Origin: Siminovitchia fordii DSM 16014 = CIP 108821
Lineage (GTDB): Bacteria; Bacillota; Bacilli; Bacillales; Bacillaceae_C
Direction of reading: 5' to 3'
NCBI RefSeq assembly: GCF_000374565.1
Contig: NZ_KB894689.1
Coordinates: forward strand, 62,001-126,000
DNA length: 64,000 nucleotides
Below, one piece after another: positions 53,364-61,989 of the stretch (positions within the stretch are counted from its first letter, which is position 1; every line of letters begins with the position of its first letter). The notes beneath the pieces are model-generated. The model saw only the letters and a program-made list of their open reading frames with translations, ran no database searches and was not told the DNA's origin. The position numbers and the translations under genes are program-made.

Positions 53364-54317
53364 TTGATTAAACCGTTATTTGGAAATAATCAAATCAACC
53401 AATTGGCTTTTGTCGTCAAAGATATTAAGGCAGCAAATGAAGCCTTCACAAAGTTATTGGGAATTAAAAAAACGGAACCCTTTTTGACGGGAGACAGCTC
53501 GGTTTCCAAGGTTATATACAAAGGAAAACCTACGGAGTCAAGATCTAAATTGGTTTTTTTGAATACACCAACTGTTCAATTTGAACTTATTGAACCGGAT
53601 GAAAATCCCGGAACCATGCGGGAGTTTCTGGACAAGGTTGGTGAAGGAATTCATCATATCGCTTTTGATGTCGATTCAATTGATACCTATCTTCCGGTTA
53701 TGGAGGAAAAGGGATATCCCGTTTTACAAACTGGTGAATTTACCTTTAGTGAAGGACGATACGTATATGTCGATACAGAAAAGGATCATAAAACTTTAAT
53801 TGAGCTGCTTGAAAGTCAGGAACCAAGAGATACGGAATGGCAGAAGCCAGAGGATGAAAATAGGGGGCCTTTGTTAGGGACCAATAAAGTGGAGCAGCTT
53901 GCAATTGTTGTGAAAGATCTTGATGCAGCGGCAGATACTTATTGTCAATTACTTGGTGTAGAGAAGCCCGAAGTTATTTACTCGGCTCCAAGGGAATTGA
54001 CGAATGTCATTTATAAAGGGGAGCCTACAGAAGCCAAGTCGAAATATTTGTTTATTCAGACTCCATTGATTCAACTTGAATTGATTGAGCCTGGCGACTC
54101 TCCGAGTACGTGGAAAGATCACCTTGATACGTATGGGGAAGGTGTTCATCACATATCATTTGTAGTAAATGATATGGATGAAAAAGTTAAGATGCTTGAA
54201 GAGATGGGGTACCCGGTTATACAAACAGGTAACTTTTATAATGGAAAAGGCCGATATGCATACATGGATACGACCTCCACTTTTAAAGTCATCATTGAAT
54301 TATTGGAGCGTTTTTAA
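53364..54317 (+). CDS. Tandem VOC (glyoxalase/dioxygenase superfamily) protein
   Basis: This is a 317-residue protein made of two homologous halves (about 8-150 and 165-317). Each has the signatures INQLAFVVKDIKAA / VEQLAIVVKDLDAA, VIYKGxPTEx(K/R)SK and GEGxHHIxFxVxxxD. The spacing resembles methylmalonyl-CoA epimerase-like VOC proteins more than extradiol dioxygenases. It probably forms a pseudo-dimer; the reaction is unknown. The start is TTG 53364 behind AAAAGGAG; no ATG is available before the conserved part. Confidence 0.72.
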   Translation: MIKPLFGNNQINQLAFVVKDIKAANEAFTKLLGIKKTEPFLTGDSSVSKVIYKGKPTESRSKLVFLNTPTVQFELIEPDENPGTMREFLDKVGEGIHHIAFDVDSIDTYLPVMEEKGYPVLQTGEFTFSEGRYVYVDTEKDHKTLIELLESQEPRDTEWQKPEDENRGPLLGTNKVEQLAIVVKDLDAAADTYCQLLGVEKPEVIYSAPRELTNVIYKGEPTEAKSKYLFIQTPLIQLELIEPGDSPSTWKDHLDTYGEGVHHISFVVNDMDEKVKMLEEMGYPVIQTGNFYNGKGRYAYMDTTSTFKVIIELLERF

Positions 54318-54320
54318 CTT

Positions 54321-54500
54321 CATTCAGCAGAAAACTCCCACTTTTGTAAGTGGTGAGATGAATGCATATTAGTATTCCATTCAGTGGGGGATCAAACCCC
54401 GGCTGAATAAAATCAAAGCCTCCGGCGGATGCCACAGATTTTCAGAGGAAATTATCGAGCGGATCTCGATAAAATCTGGGCGCAAATACGCCAGGGCGCA
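54321..54500 (+). other. Strongly structured untranslated segment upstream of korA
   Basis: Several hairpins follow one another: CATTCA (54321-54326) with TGAATG (54359-54364) enclosing CCACTT/AAGTGG; ATTCAG (54379-54384) with CTGAAT (54403-54408) enclosing GGGG/CCCC; TTATCGAG/CTCGATAA around 54452-54472 within GATTTT/AAAATC; and GGCG/CGCC near 54479-54492. It could be a remnant of an IS200/IS605-type end, an intergenic repeat or a structured leader. Confidence 0.5.
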
Positions 54501-54591
54501 TTTGATTTCGGTCACCATTAGTATAGTTAATGCCTTGCTGAATGGACTGTATTTGTCTATTAAAGGCCAAATTTTAGGAATGGGGATTGTT

Positions 54592-56355
54592 ATGAAAGCA
54601 CAAATTGCATGGAAGGTCGGAGGCCAGCAAGGAGAAGGTATTGAAAGCACGGGAGAAATCTTTTCCGTCGGCCTGAACCGGCTGGGTTATTTTTTATATG
54701 GATATCGCCACTTCTCATCCAGAATCAAAGGCGGTCATACGAATAATAAGATTCGTGTGAGCACAGAGAAGGTAAATGCAGTATCGGGTGATTTAGATAT
54801 CCTTGTGGCTTTTGACCAAGAAACAATTGATTTGAATGAACATGAACTGACAGAAGAAGGCATCATTATTGCTGATGCTAAATTCAACCCGACGAAGCCG
54901 GAAAGCTCAAAAGCTCAGCTGTATGCCGTCCCATTTACGGAAATTGCTTCTGAACTGGGCACTTCTTTAATGAAGAATATGGTTGCTATTGGCGCTACAT
55001 GTGCTGTGATGAATCTGGAGGTTGAGGTTTTCAGCAGTGTCATCAGAGAAATATTTGGAAGAAAAGGCGAAGAGATCGTTCAGAAGAATATGCAGGCGAT
55101 GCAGGAAGGGTATTTGTATATGAAAGATAGCCTGGGAGGCTCAGGGTCTTCATTATCTCTTGCTGAAGCTGATGGCATAAGAAGAATGTTCATGATCGGA
55201 AATGATGCCATTGCTCTGGGGGCTTTAGCTGCAGGAGTTCGTCTGATGCCTGCTTATCCAATTACACCAGCTTCTGACATCATGGAATATTTGATTAAAA
55301 AATTGCCGAAAGTCGGCGGCACCGTTATTCAAACAGAAGATGAAATTGCGGCTGTAACAATGGCGATTGGCTCGAATTATGCAGGGACCCGTGCTTTTAC
55401 GGCTTCCGCAGGTCCGGGATTATCACTGATGATGGAGGCCATTGGACTATCCGGAATGACTGAAACACCGCTAGTTGTCGTGGATACACAGCGGGGAGGC
55501 CCTTCCACAGGGTTGCCGACAAAGCAGGAACAGTCTGATTTGATGCAAATGATTTATGGAACACATGGGGAGATTCCAAAAGTAGTCATTGCTCCGAGCA
55601 CAGCGGAAGAAGCTTTTTATGATACAGTTGAAGCCTTTAATATTGCGGATGAATACCAATGTCCAGTCATTCTCTTGTCCGATTTGCAGCTTTCTTTGGC
55701 CAAGCAGACAGTCAATCCGTTTGATCTGAGCCAAGTAGAGATCCGACGGGGGAAACTGATGAAAAAAGTGGAGGCTCAAGAAGATAAGTCGATCTATTTC
55801 AAACGTTTTGAAATAACTGATGACGGGATTTCACCGAGAGTCCTTCCGGGGACAAAAAATGGCATCCACCATGTGACAGGACTGGAGCATGATGAAGAAG
55901 GACGGCCGAACGAAACGGCCCCGAACCGGAAAAAGCAAATGGTCAAAAGGATGCGCAAGCTAAGCAACTTTGTAGAAAAATTCCCGAATCCCATTGCTGT
56001 ACACTCGCCTCATGAACAAGCAGATTTGCTGCTTATCGGCTTCAATTCCACAAGGGGTGCCATTGAAGAAGCGATGGAGCGGCTTGAAAAAGAGGGAGTC
56101 AAAGTAAACCATGTGCATATTCGGTTAATCCATCCGTTTCCGGCAGATCAGGTAAGGCTCTATATTGATTCAGCCAAACATGTCCTGGTTCTGGAAAATA
56201 ATGCGACCGGCCAACTGGCCAATATCATCAAAATGAACGTGGGATATATTGATAAAATTCACAGCCAATTGAGGTTTGATGGTGACCCATTCTATTCAGA
56301 GGATGTCTATAAAGCGAGCAGGGAGGTGCTGGAGCATGGCTACGTCAACATTTAA
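54592..56355 (+). CDS. korA: 2-Oxoacid:ferredoxin oxidoreductase, alpha subunit (fused gamma-alpha)
   Basis: This subunit has about 587 residues. The N-terminal gamma-like domain (KVGGQQGEGIESTGEIF) is fused to the alpha domain (AYPITPASDIMEYL near 223, then TASAGPGLSLMMEAIGLSGMTETPLVVVD) and a transketolase C-terminal part. With KorB it oxidises a 2-oxo acid (2-oxoglutarate or pyruvate) with CoA and passes electrons to ferredoxin. ATG 54592 with GGGG six bases upstream is chosen; the open frame extends into the structured region above. The gene overlaps korB. Confidence 0.85.
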   Translation: MKAQIAWKVGGQQGEGIESTGEIFSVGLNRLGYFLYGYRHFSSRIKGGHTNNKIRVSTEKVNAVSGDLDILVAFDQETIDLNEHELTEEGIIIADAKFNPTKPESSKAQLYAVPFTEIASELGTSLMKNMVAIGATCAVMNLEVEVFSSVIREIFGRKGEEIVQKNMQAMQEGYLYMKDSLGGSGSSLSLAEADGIRRMFMIGNDAIALGALAAGVRLMPAYPITPASDIMEYLIKKLPKVGGTVIQTEDEIAAVTMAIGSNYAGTRAFTASAGPGLSLMMEAIGLSGMTETPLVVVDTQRGGPSTGLPTKQEQSDLMQMIYGTHGEIPKVVIAPSTAEEAFYDTVEAFNIADEYQCPVILLSDLQLSLAKQTVNPFDLSQVEIRRGKLMKKVEAQEDKSIYFKRFEITDDGISPRVLPGTKNGIHHVTGLEHDEEGRPNETAPNRKKQMVKRMRKLSNFVEKFPNPIAVHSPHEQADLLLIGFNSTRGAIEEAMERLEKEGVKVNHVHIRLIHPFPADQVRLYIDSAKHVLVLENNATGQLANIIKMNVGYIDKIHSQLRFDGDPFYSEDVYKASREVLEHGYVNI

Positions 56356-57205
56356 AGACTTCAGAAATGGTGTAAAGCCCAATTGGTGCCCTGGCTGCGG
56401 AGACTTTTCGGTTCAAGCGGCCATCCAGCGCGCAGCCGCCAATGTTGGACTGACACCTGAAGAACTTGTCCTTGTTTCTGGCATCGGATGCTCCGGCCGG
56501 ATCTCGGGTTATATCCGGTCTTATGGATTCCATGGGGTGCATGGACGTGCACTGCCGATTGCCCAGGGAGTGAAGATGGCCAATCGTGACCTCACTGTGA
56601 TTGCAGCCGGTGGTGATGGAGATGGGTTTGCTATTGGAATCGGCCATACAATCCATGCCATGCGCCGTAATATGGATATCACCTATATCGTGATGGACAA
56701 CCAAGTCTACGGATTGACAAAAGGTCAGACCTCACCACGCTCGGATGATGGATTTGTTACTTCTTCCACTCCGGATGGATCCATTGAGAGAGCGCTCTCG
56801 CCAATGGAGACGGCATTGATCAGTGGAGCAACATTTGTGGCCCAGAGTTTTTCGTCAGATATAATAGATCTGACGGCCACAATTGAAGCTGGGATTCAGC
56901 ATAAAGGATTCTCCATCATTAACGTGTACAGTCCTTGCGTAACCTACAATAAGGTGAATACGTACGAGTGGTTTAAAGAGAACTTGACCAAGCTGACGGA
57001 TATTGATGGTTATGATCCAACAAATCGTACAATGGCCATGAACACTTTAATGGAGAACAACAGCCTTGTAACGGGAATCATCTACCAAGAAGAGCGGCCT
57101 TCGTACCAGGAAATGGTGAAAGGATATGCTGACAAACCTTTGGTGCAGTCCCAGACCAACTTGGAACCAGAACTTTTCCAAGAGCTTGTCAATGAATTTA
57201 TGTGA
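56336..57205 (+). CDS. korB: 2-Oxoacid:ferredoxin oxidoreductase, beta subunit
   Basis: This is a 289-residue subunit with WCPGCGDFSVQAAIQ (cluster-binding and ThDP region near 17-30), GIGCSGRI, HGRALPIAQGVKMANRDLTVIAAGGDGDGFAIG (ThDP-Mg motif GDGD) and the DNQVYGLTKGQTSPRS motif. GGGAGG lies nine bases before ATG 56336, inside the end of korA. A ferredoxin gene follows after 56 bases, presumably the electron acceptor. Confidence 0.88.
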   Translation: MATSTFKDFRNGVKPNWCPGCGDFSVQAAIQRAAANVGLTPEELVLVSGIGCSGRISGYIRSYGFHGVHGRALPIAQGVKMANRDLTVIAAGGDGDGFAIGIGHTIHAMRRNMDITYIVMDNQVYGLTKGQTSPRSDDGFVTSSTPDGSIERALSPMETALISGATFVAQSFSSDIIDLTATIEAGIQHKGFSIINVYSPCVTYNKVNTYEWFKENLTKLTDIDGYDPTNRTMAMNTLMENNSLVTGIIYQEERPSYQEMVKGYADKPLVQSQTNLEPELFQELVNEFM

Positions 57206-57228
57206 AGCTTTTCGGGTTAACAAACTGA

Positions 57229-57513
<285 letters not shown>

Positions 57514-57534
57514 AAATAAATTAAAATCGATGGG

Positions 57535-57566
57535 AGGAGAGATTAGGTTCTCTCCTTATTTTATTT
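57535..57566 (+). terminator. Terminator at the end of the dioxygenase-korAB-ferredoxin operon
   Basis: AGGAGAGA (57535-57542) pairs with TCTCTCCT (57549-57556), followed by TATTTTATTT. Confidence 0.8.
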
Positions 57567-58005
57567 ACAAAAAAAGTGACCTGAAACGTAGAATACATGA
57601 GATTCGGGTTTTTTCTTTTTCCTATCGCTACTGGCTCATCGCTGAAATGTGGGCTTGTTTTAAAAAAGCAGTTGTTAACTTCCGAAATTGAGCAGGCCGG
57701 GAATGACCAATCGAATTTCCTCTTGATTAAATAGCTTCTAAATCTACTATTTTTATAATTTCATTTCCCTATAATAAATTTGGTTATCCGCAGTTCAAGG
57801 ATGAAGGACAATATGATGATAACCGTGTGCATGATCACGCCAAGAATCGTTATGAAAGGATTGGTTGATAAAGTTGTCTAGTCCAATGTATTTAATTTTG
57901 TCAATTGTATTCAGATTATTTACTTTACACAGAAAACTTAATGTATTATGATAATAATTGTATCCAATATCCAAAATGAAAATAAACCTACAAAAAGGTG
58001 ATTTT
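57567..58005. other. Intergenic region before the acyl-CoA catabolic operon
   Basis: About 440 bases, AT-rich. It holds the promoter at 57924-57952 and no recognisable gene. No site of the O1-O4 type is present, so this operon is probably outside the proposed IclR regulon. Confidence 0.5.
57924..57952 (+). promoter_or_regulatory. Promoter of the CitE-like/CoA-transferase operon
   Basis: TTTACA (57924-57929) and TATGAT (57947-57952) are 17 bases apart; each hexamer has one deviation. Predicted start near 57959. Confidence 0.6.
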
Positions 58006-58866
58006 ATGCATAGGTCATGGTTGTTTGTACCGGGAAGCCAGGATAAATACCTAAAAAAAGTAAAGGAGCTTAAGACAGATGTAATTATTTTTGATTTGGA
58101 AGATTCCGTTATTAAGGCAAAAAAAGACGAAGCAAGAGTCAAAGTTTCAGAGGCAATCAGTGATATGCGGACAAAAGTAAATTTTGTAAGGGTTAATGGA
58201 ATATATACTGAATTTTTCATAGATGATCTCGAAAAATTGGTAAGGCCTGGCTTAACTGGCATTGTTCTTCCGAAAGTCAACAAAAGGGACGATATGATTA
58301 TCGCCGATTATATGTTGGATCAAATTGAAAAGAAACACTTACTTGAGCCTAAGTCGGTAACGATTGTTCCTATTATCGAATCTGCCAAGGCTCTTCATAA
58401 TGCATATGATATTGCATCCTCTTGCAATAGGGTCAAGTGCTTGGCATTTGGGGCTGAAGATTTGATGTTGGATATGAATATCAAATCAAGTAATGGAATA
58501 GAAACATTATATGCACGTTCAAAGATGATAGAGGTCTCCAAAGCCTCAAGCATAGGTCCCCCTATTGATCAAATTTATCCGAATTTAGCTGATATGGAAG
58601 GGCTGAGGAAGGAAGCGGAAAACGGAAGAAATTTGGGTTTTCAAGGGAAGCTATTGATTCACCCAAACCAAGTTGAAACGATTAACGAAGTTTTTACACC
58701 AACAATTGAAGAGATTAACGAAGCGAAAGAAGTTATAGAAAAGTACCACAAATCGATAGTGGAAGGATTTGGCGTATCAAAAGTTAATGGAAAAATGATA
58801 GATGCTCCTATTGTGGAAAAGGCAAAAAGGATTCTTGATTATGCTGAAAGAAACAAAACAACATAA
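58006..58866 (+). CDS. HpcH/CitE family acyl-CoA lyase
   Basis: This is a 286-residue TIM-barrel lyase of the citrate lyase beta/malyl-CoA lyase family. N-terminal RSWLFVPGS, DLEDSV (metal-site Asp/Glu near 32-36), VRVNG (substrate Arg), IIESAKAL (metal Glu) and GAEDLMLD are all visible. Members cleave malyl-CoA, beta-methylmalyl-CoA or citramalyl-CoA. AAAGGTGA precedes ATG 58006. With the CoA-transferase, MaoC and acyl-CoA dehydrogenase genes it fits cleavage of a citramalyl-CoA-like product to acetyl-CoA and pyruvate. Confidence 0.82.
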   Translation: MHRSWLFVPGSQDKYLKKVKELKTDVIIFDLEDSVIKAKKDEARVKVSEAISDMRTKVNFVRVNGIYTEFFIDDLEKLVRPGLTGIVLPKVNKRDDMIIADYMLDQIEKKHLLEPKSVTIVPIIESAKALHNAYDIASSCNRVKCLAFGAEDLMLDMNIKSSNGIETLYARSKMIEVSKASSIGPPIDQIYPNLADMEGLRKEAENGRNLGFQGKLLIHPNQVETINEVFTPTIEEINEAKEVIEKYHKSIVEGFGVSKVNGKMIDAPIVEKAKRILDYAERNKTT

Positions 58867-58908
58867 GAGTCACTGTTGTCGTGAAACCTTACAAAGAGGT
58901 GAAAAAGG

Positions 58909-60063
58909 ATGCTTCCATTAAAAGGTATAACCGTTGTTACATTGGAGCAAGCAATTGCAGTTCCATTTGCAACGCGCCAATTGGCCGATCTGGGGGCAAG
59001 GGTCATTAAAGTAGAACGTCCGGTGACGGGTGATTTTGCAAGAAATTATGATACAACAGTAAATGGATTATCAAGTCATTTTGTTTGGTGCAATCGTTCA
59101 AAAGAGTCCATTGTCCTAGATTTGAAAAATGAAAGAGATCAAGAAGTATTCGATCGCTTGCTAGAAATAGCCGATGTTTTTATTCAAAACCTTGCTCCTG
59201 GGGCATTGGAGAGAATGGGGTATGCCCAAAAAAAATTGATTCAAAAACACCCAAAGTTAATTATATGCAGTTTATCCGGCTATGGGAGCGGAGGGTTATA
59301 TCAGAACAAAAAAGCATACGATCTGCTTATTCAATGTGAATCTGGCCTTGTTTCAATAACGGGAAGCGAGGACACCCCTTCTAAGGCGGGAATATCAATC
59401 GCCGATATAGCCGGGGGCATGTATGTATACTCGGGGATTCTTACAGCACTTTTAAACCGTGAAAAATCAGGTAAAGGTACAATTTTGGAAGTCTCGATGC
59501 TGGAGGCCCTTGGTGAATGGATGGGGTATCCGATGTATTATGCTGCATATGGAGGAAAAGATCCAGAAAGGACGGGTGCTAGTCACTCAACGATCTATCC
59601 GTATGGACCTTTTACATGTAAAGAGGGGAAAAAAGTTTTCCTGGGCATACAAAATGAAAGGGAATGGGCCAGCTTTTGCGAGCATGTACTAAAAAAACCT
59701 TCTCTTGTGACAGACGCGAGATTTATGAACAATACAAACAGATCAAAAAATCGAGAAGAGTTAAAAGAAATCATAGAGAACCAATTTAAAGAAATGTCTA
59801 TTCATGATGTTATTTCAAAATTGGAAAAAGCAAAGATAGCCAATGCAAGACTAAACACACTGAAAGATTTCTTTGAACATCCACAGTTGGAAGCACGTGA
59901 ACGATGGAGGACGGTTAAAACCACAGCCGGCAGTATTGCTGCTTTAATTCCCCCGGTTACAATGGAAGGATTCGAACCGGTCATGGATCCGGTACCGGCT
60001 TTGGGAGAACATACTGATGCTATTTTGACGGAGTTGGGATTAAGCTCTTTTTCTAACGAATAG
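58909..60063 (+). CDS. Family III CoA-transferase (CaiB/BaiF)
   Basis: This is a 384-residue protein with the family N-terminus LPLKGITVVTLEQAIAVPFATRQLADLGARVIKVE and the catalytic Asp in SIADIAGGMY (near 165). It moves CoA between carboxylic acids, often from succinyl-CoA. Its likely job is to activate the free dicarboxylate whose CoA ester is processed by the neighbouring dehydrogenase, hydratase and lyase. AAGAGGTG precedes the ATG, 42 bases after the lyase gene. Confidence 0.85.
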   Translation: MLPLKGITVVTLEQAIAVPFATRQLADLGARVIKVERPVTGDFARNYDTTVNGLSSHFVWCNRSKESIVLDLKNERDQEVFDRLLEIADVFIQNLAPGALERMGYAQKKLIQKHPKLIICSLSGYGSGGLYQNKKAYDLLIQCESGLVSITGSEDTPSKAGISIADIAGGMYVYSGILTALLNREKSGKGTILEVSMLEALGEWMGYPMYYAAYGGKDPERTGASHSTIYPYGPFTCKEGKKVFLGIQNEREWASFCEHVLKKPSLVTDARFMNNTNRSKNREELKEIIENQFKEMSIHDVISKLEKAKIANARLNTLKDFFEHPQLEARERWRTVKTTAGSIAALIPPVTMEGFEPVMDPVPALGEHTDAILTELGLSSFSNE

Positions 60064-60099
60064 AAGCAGATTAATTTTTTTCGAAGAGGGAGGATGGAA

Positions 60100-60621
60100 A
60101 TGGGTATAAAGGAAGGCTGGACAAGCCGATTTTACGAGGATTTTGAGGTGGGAGATATCTATCCGCATCCTTTGGGGAGAACCGTCACAAAAACAGACAA
60201 TATCTGGATGACTTTGCTTACACAAAACACCAATCCCATTCATTTTGATGACTATTACTCAAAGCAGACAGAGTTTGAAAAACCATTGGTTGATTCAACG
60301 TTTACGCTTGCACTTGTTACAGGTCAATCAGTCACTGATATATCTCAAAATGCGATGGCAAATTTGGGATGGGATGAAATACGCTTGCCAAATCCTGTGT
60401 TTGAGGGAGATACGATTTATTCCTATTCTAAAGTGCTTCATAAACGTGAATCCAAGTCGCGCAATAATGTTGGCATTGTTCATGTGAAAACTGTGGGATA
60501 TAACCAAAAAGGCGATATTGTCATCACCTATAAGCGAACGTTTATGGTCTATAAAAGAGATAAGGCTCCAAACAGAGAGAGTTATTTGCTAAAGCGGGTG
60601 TTGGAAAAGGACAAGGATTAA
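60100..60621 (+). CDS. MaoC family (hot-dog) enoyl-CoA hydratase
   Basis: This is a 173-residue single hot-dog protein. The usual MaoC catalytic Asp-x4-His appears as LTQNTNPIHFD, with Asn in place of Asp, a variant also found in some mesaconyl-CoA/itaconyl-CoA hydratase-like proteins (from family memory). It would hydrate a 2-enoyl-CoA. GGGAGG lies six bases before ATG 60100; ATG 60094 is too close to that site. Confidence 0.75.
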   Translation: MGIKEGWTSRFYEDFEVGDIYPHPLGRTVTKTDNIWMTLLTQNTNPIHFDDYYSKQTEFEKPLVDSTFTLALVTGQSVTDISQNAMANLGWDEIRLPNPVFEGDTIYSYSKVLHKRESKSRNNVGIVHVKTVGYNQKGDIVITYKRTFMVYKRDKAPNRESYLLKRVLEKDKD

Positions 60622-60654
60622 GCTATAGATAAATTGTTTAAAGCGGGAGGCATG

Positions 60655-61821
60655 ATGAATATGGCTGTAAGTGCGCCTGAGGAATTGGACCTGATCAGAA
60701 AAAGCATAAAAGCATTATGTTCAAGGTTTCCTGAATCATATTGGAGAGAGATGGATGAAAAAAAAGCTTATCCCGAAGATTTCATTCAAGCATTGACAAA
60801 CGAAGGCTGGTTATCCATTTTAATACCAGAAGAATACGGTGGATCTGGCCTCGGAATGGTGGAAGCAAGTATTATTCTCGAAGAAATCAACCGTTCGGGC
60901 GGGAATGCAGGAGCCGGCCATGCTCAAATGTACACGATGGGTTCCATTCTTAGATATGGAAACGAAGATCAAAAGCAGCGCTATCTTCCGAAAATCGCCA
61001 GCGGAGAACTACGGCTTCAGGCCTTTGGAATTACCGAGCCTACTGCGGGAAGTGATACGACTAGCATAGAGACAAGAGCTGTCAGAAAAGGGGACAAATA
61101 TCTAGTCAATGGACAAAAAATATGGATTTCCCGTACCCAGCATTCTGATCTGATGCTGTTGCTTGCCAGGACCACGCCCAAAGACCAGGTAAAAAGAAAG
61201 ACAGAAGGATTAAGCTTATTCATTCTAGATATGCAGGATCAAAAAAATAACATAACCATCAGGCCCATAGATACGATGATCAATCATTCAACAACGGAGG
61301 TGTTTTTTGAAAACGCCGAAATTCCCGTGGAAAATTTAATTGGTGAAGAAGGAAATGGTTTTAAACAAGTCCTCAGCGGGATGAACGCTGAACGTATCCT
61401 AATCGCTTCAGAATGCATAGGGGATGCAAAGTATTTTGTGGATAAGGCCGTTCAATATGCAAATGAACGTGTTGTTTTCAACCGTCAGATCGGTGAAAAC
61501 CAAGGGGTGCAATTTCCAATAGCACAAGCATATATGGATGCAGAAGCGGCTAAGCTGATGCGTGATCAAGCTGCTGAATTGTTTGATGCCGGGGAAAATT
61601 GCGGTGCGGAAGCAAACATGGCCAAATACCTTGCGTCCGAGGCTTCATGGAAAGCTGCGAACGCAGCGATGAATACGTATGGGGGTTACGGATTTGCTTC
61701 TGAATATAATATAGAGCGTAAATTTCGTGAGGCACGCCTTTTTATGGTGGCGCCAGTTACGAATAATCTTGTCACAAGCTATGTCGCACAGCATGTGTTG
61801 GGGTTGCCTCGTTCTTTTTAA
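60655..61821 (+). CDS. Acyl-CoA dehydrogenase
   Basis: This is a 388-residue flavoprotein with FAD/substrate motifs FGITEPTAGSDTTSIETRA (near 126-144) and GQKIWIS, and the C-terminal NTYGGYGFASEYNIERKFREAR. At the position of the usual catalytic Glu (YEGT) it reads MVAPVTNN, so the base must be elsewhere, as in a known subset of the family. It introduces an alpha,beta double bond into an acyl-CoA. CGGGAGG precedes three close ATG codons; 60655 is chosen, 60661 is nearly as good. Confidence 0.82.
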   Translation: MNMAVSAPEELDLIRKSIKALCSRFPESYWREMDEKKAYPEDFIQALTNEGWLSILIPEEYGGSGLGMVEASIILEEINRSGGNAGAGHAQMYTMGSILRYGNEDQKQRYLPKIASGELRLQAFGITEPTAGSDTTSIETRAVRKGDKYLVNGQKIWISRTQHSDLMLLLARTTPKDQVKRKTEGLSLFILDMQDQKNNITIRPIDTMINHSTTEVFFENAEIPVENLIGEEGNGFKQVLSGMNAERILIASECIGDAKYFVDKAVQYANERVVFNRQIGENQGVQFPIAQAYMDAEAAKLMRDQAAELFDAGENCGAEANMAKYLASEASWKAANAAMNTYGGYGFASEYNIERKFREARLFMVAPVTNNLVTSYVAQHVLGLPRSF

Positions 61822-61874
61822 AGTACGCCGGTTTTTTGGAATATTTGTTTAAAAAGCTTTGTTTTGTCCAACTC

Positions 61875-61955
61875 AGCGCCTATCGACTGGCAGAAGTTGC
61901 GCCTTCTCACCCTTTACTTCGTCGAAAGTGCTCCAATCTGCGATAAAAAGGCGCT
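61875..61955 (+). repeat. Short element with GC-rich inverted ends
   Basis: AGCGCCT (61875-61881) and AGGCGCT (61949-61955) form inverted termini of an 81-base GC-rich segment followed by TTGCGATTTTTTTT. Many Bacillaceae intergenic repeats have AGCGCCT/AGGCGCT ends with a T-run, which this resembles. It lies in the gap before the MmgE/PrpD gene and may also attenuate transcription. Confidence 0.45.
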
Positions 61956-61989
61956 TGCGATTTTTTTTATAAAGAAAGAGGTGTGTGTT

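Noticed and set aside
54502-54591. Earlier TTG start for korA
   Set aside because: Codes for a stretch not shared with KorA N-termini and lies in the structured region; ATG 54592 begins the conserved KAQIAWKVGGQQGEG.
57795-58283. 162-codon minus-strand frame
   Set aside because: Antisense to the CitE-like gene, which has clear family motifs; no independent support.
61864-61989. Earlier TTG start for the MmgE/PrpD protein
   Set aside because: The extension crosses a repeat-like element; GTG 61990 has a good ribosome-binding site and gives the normal length.
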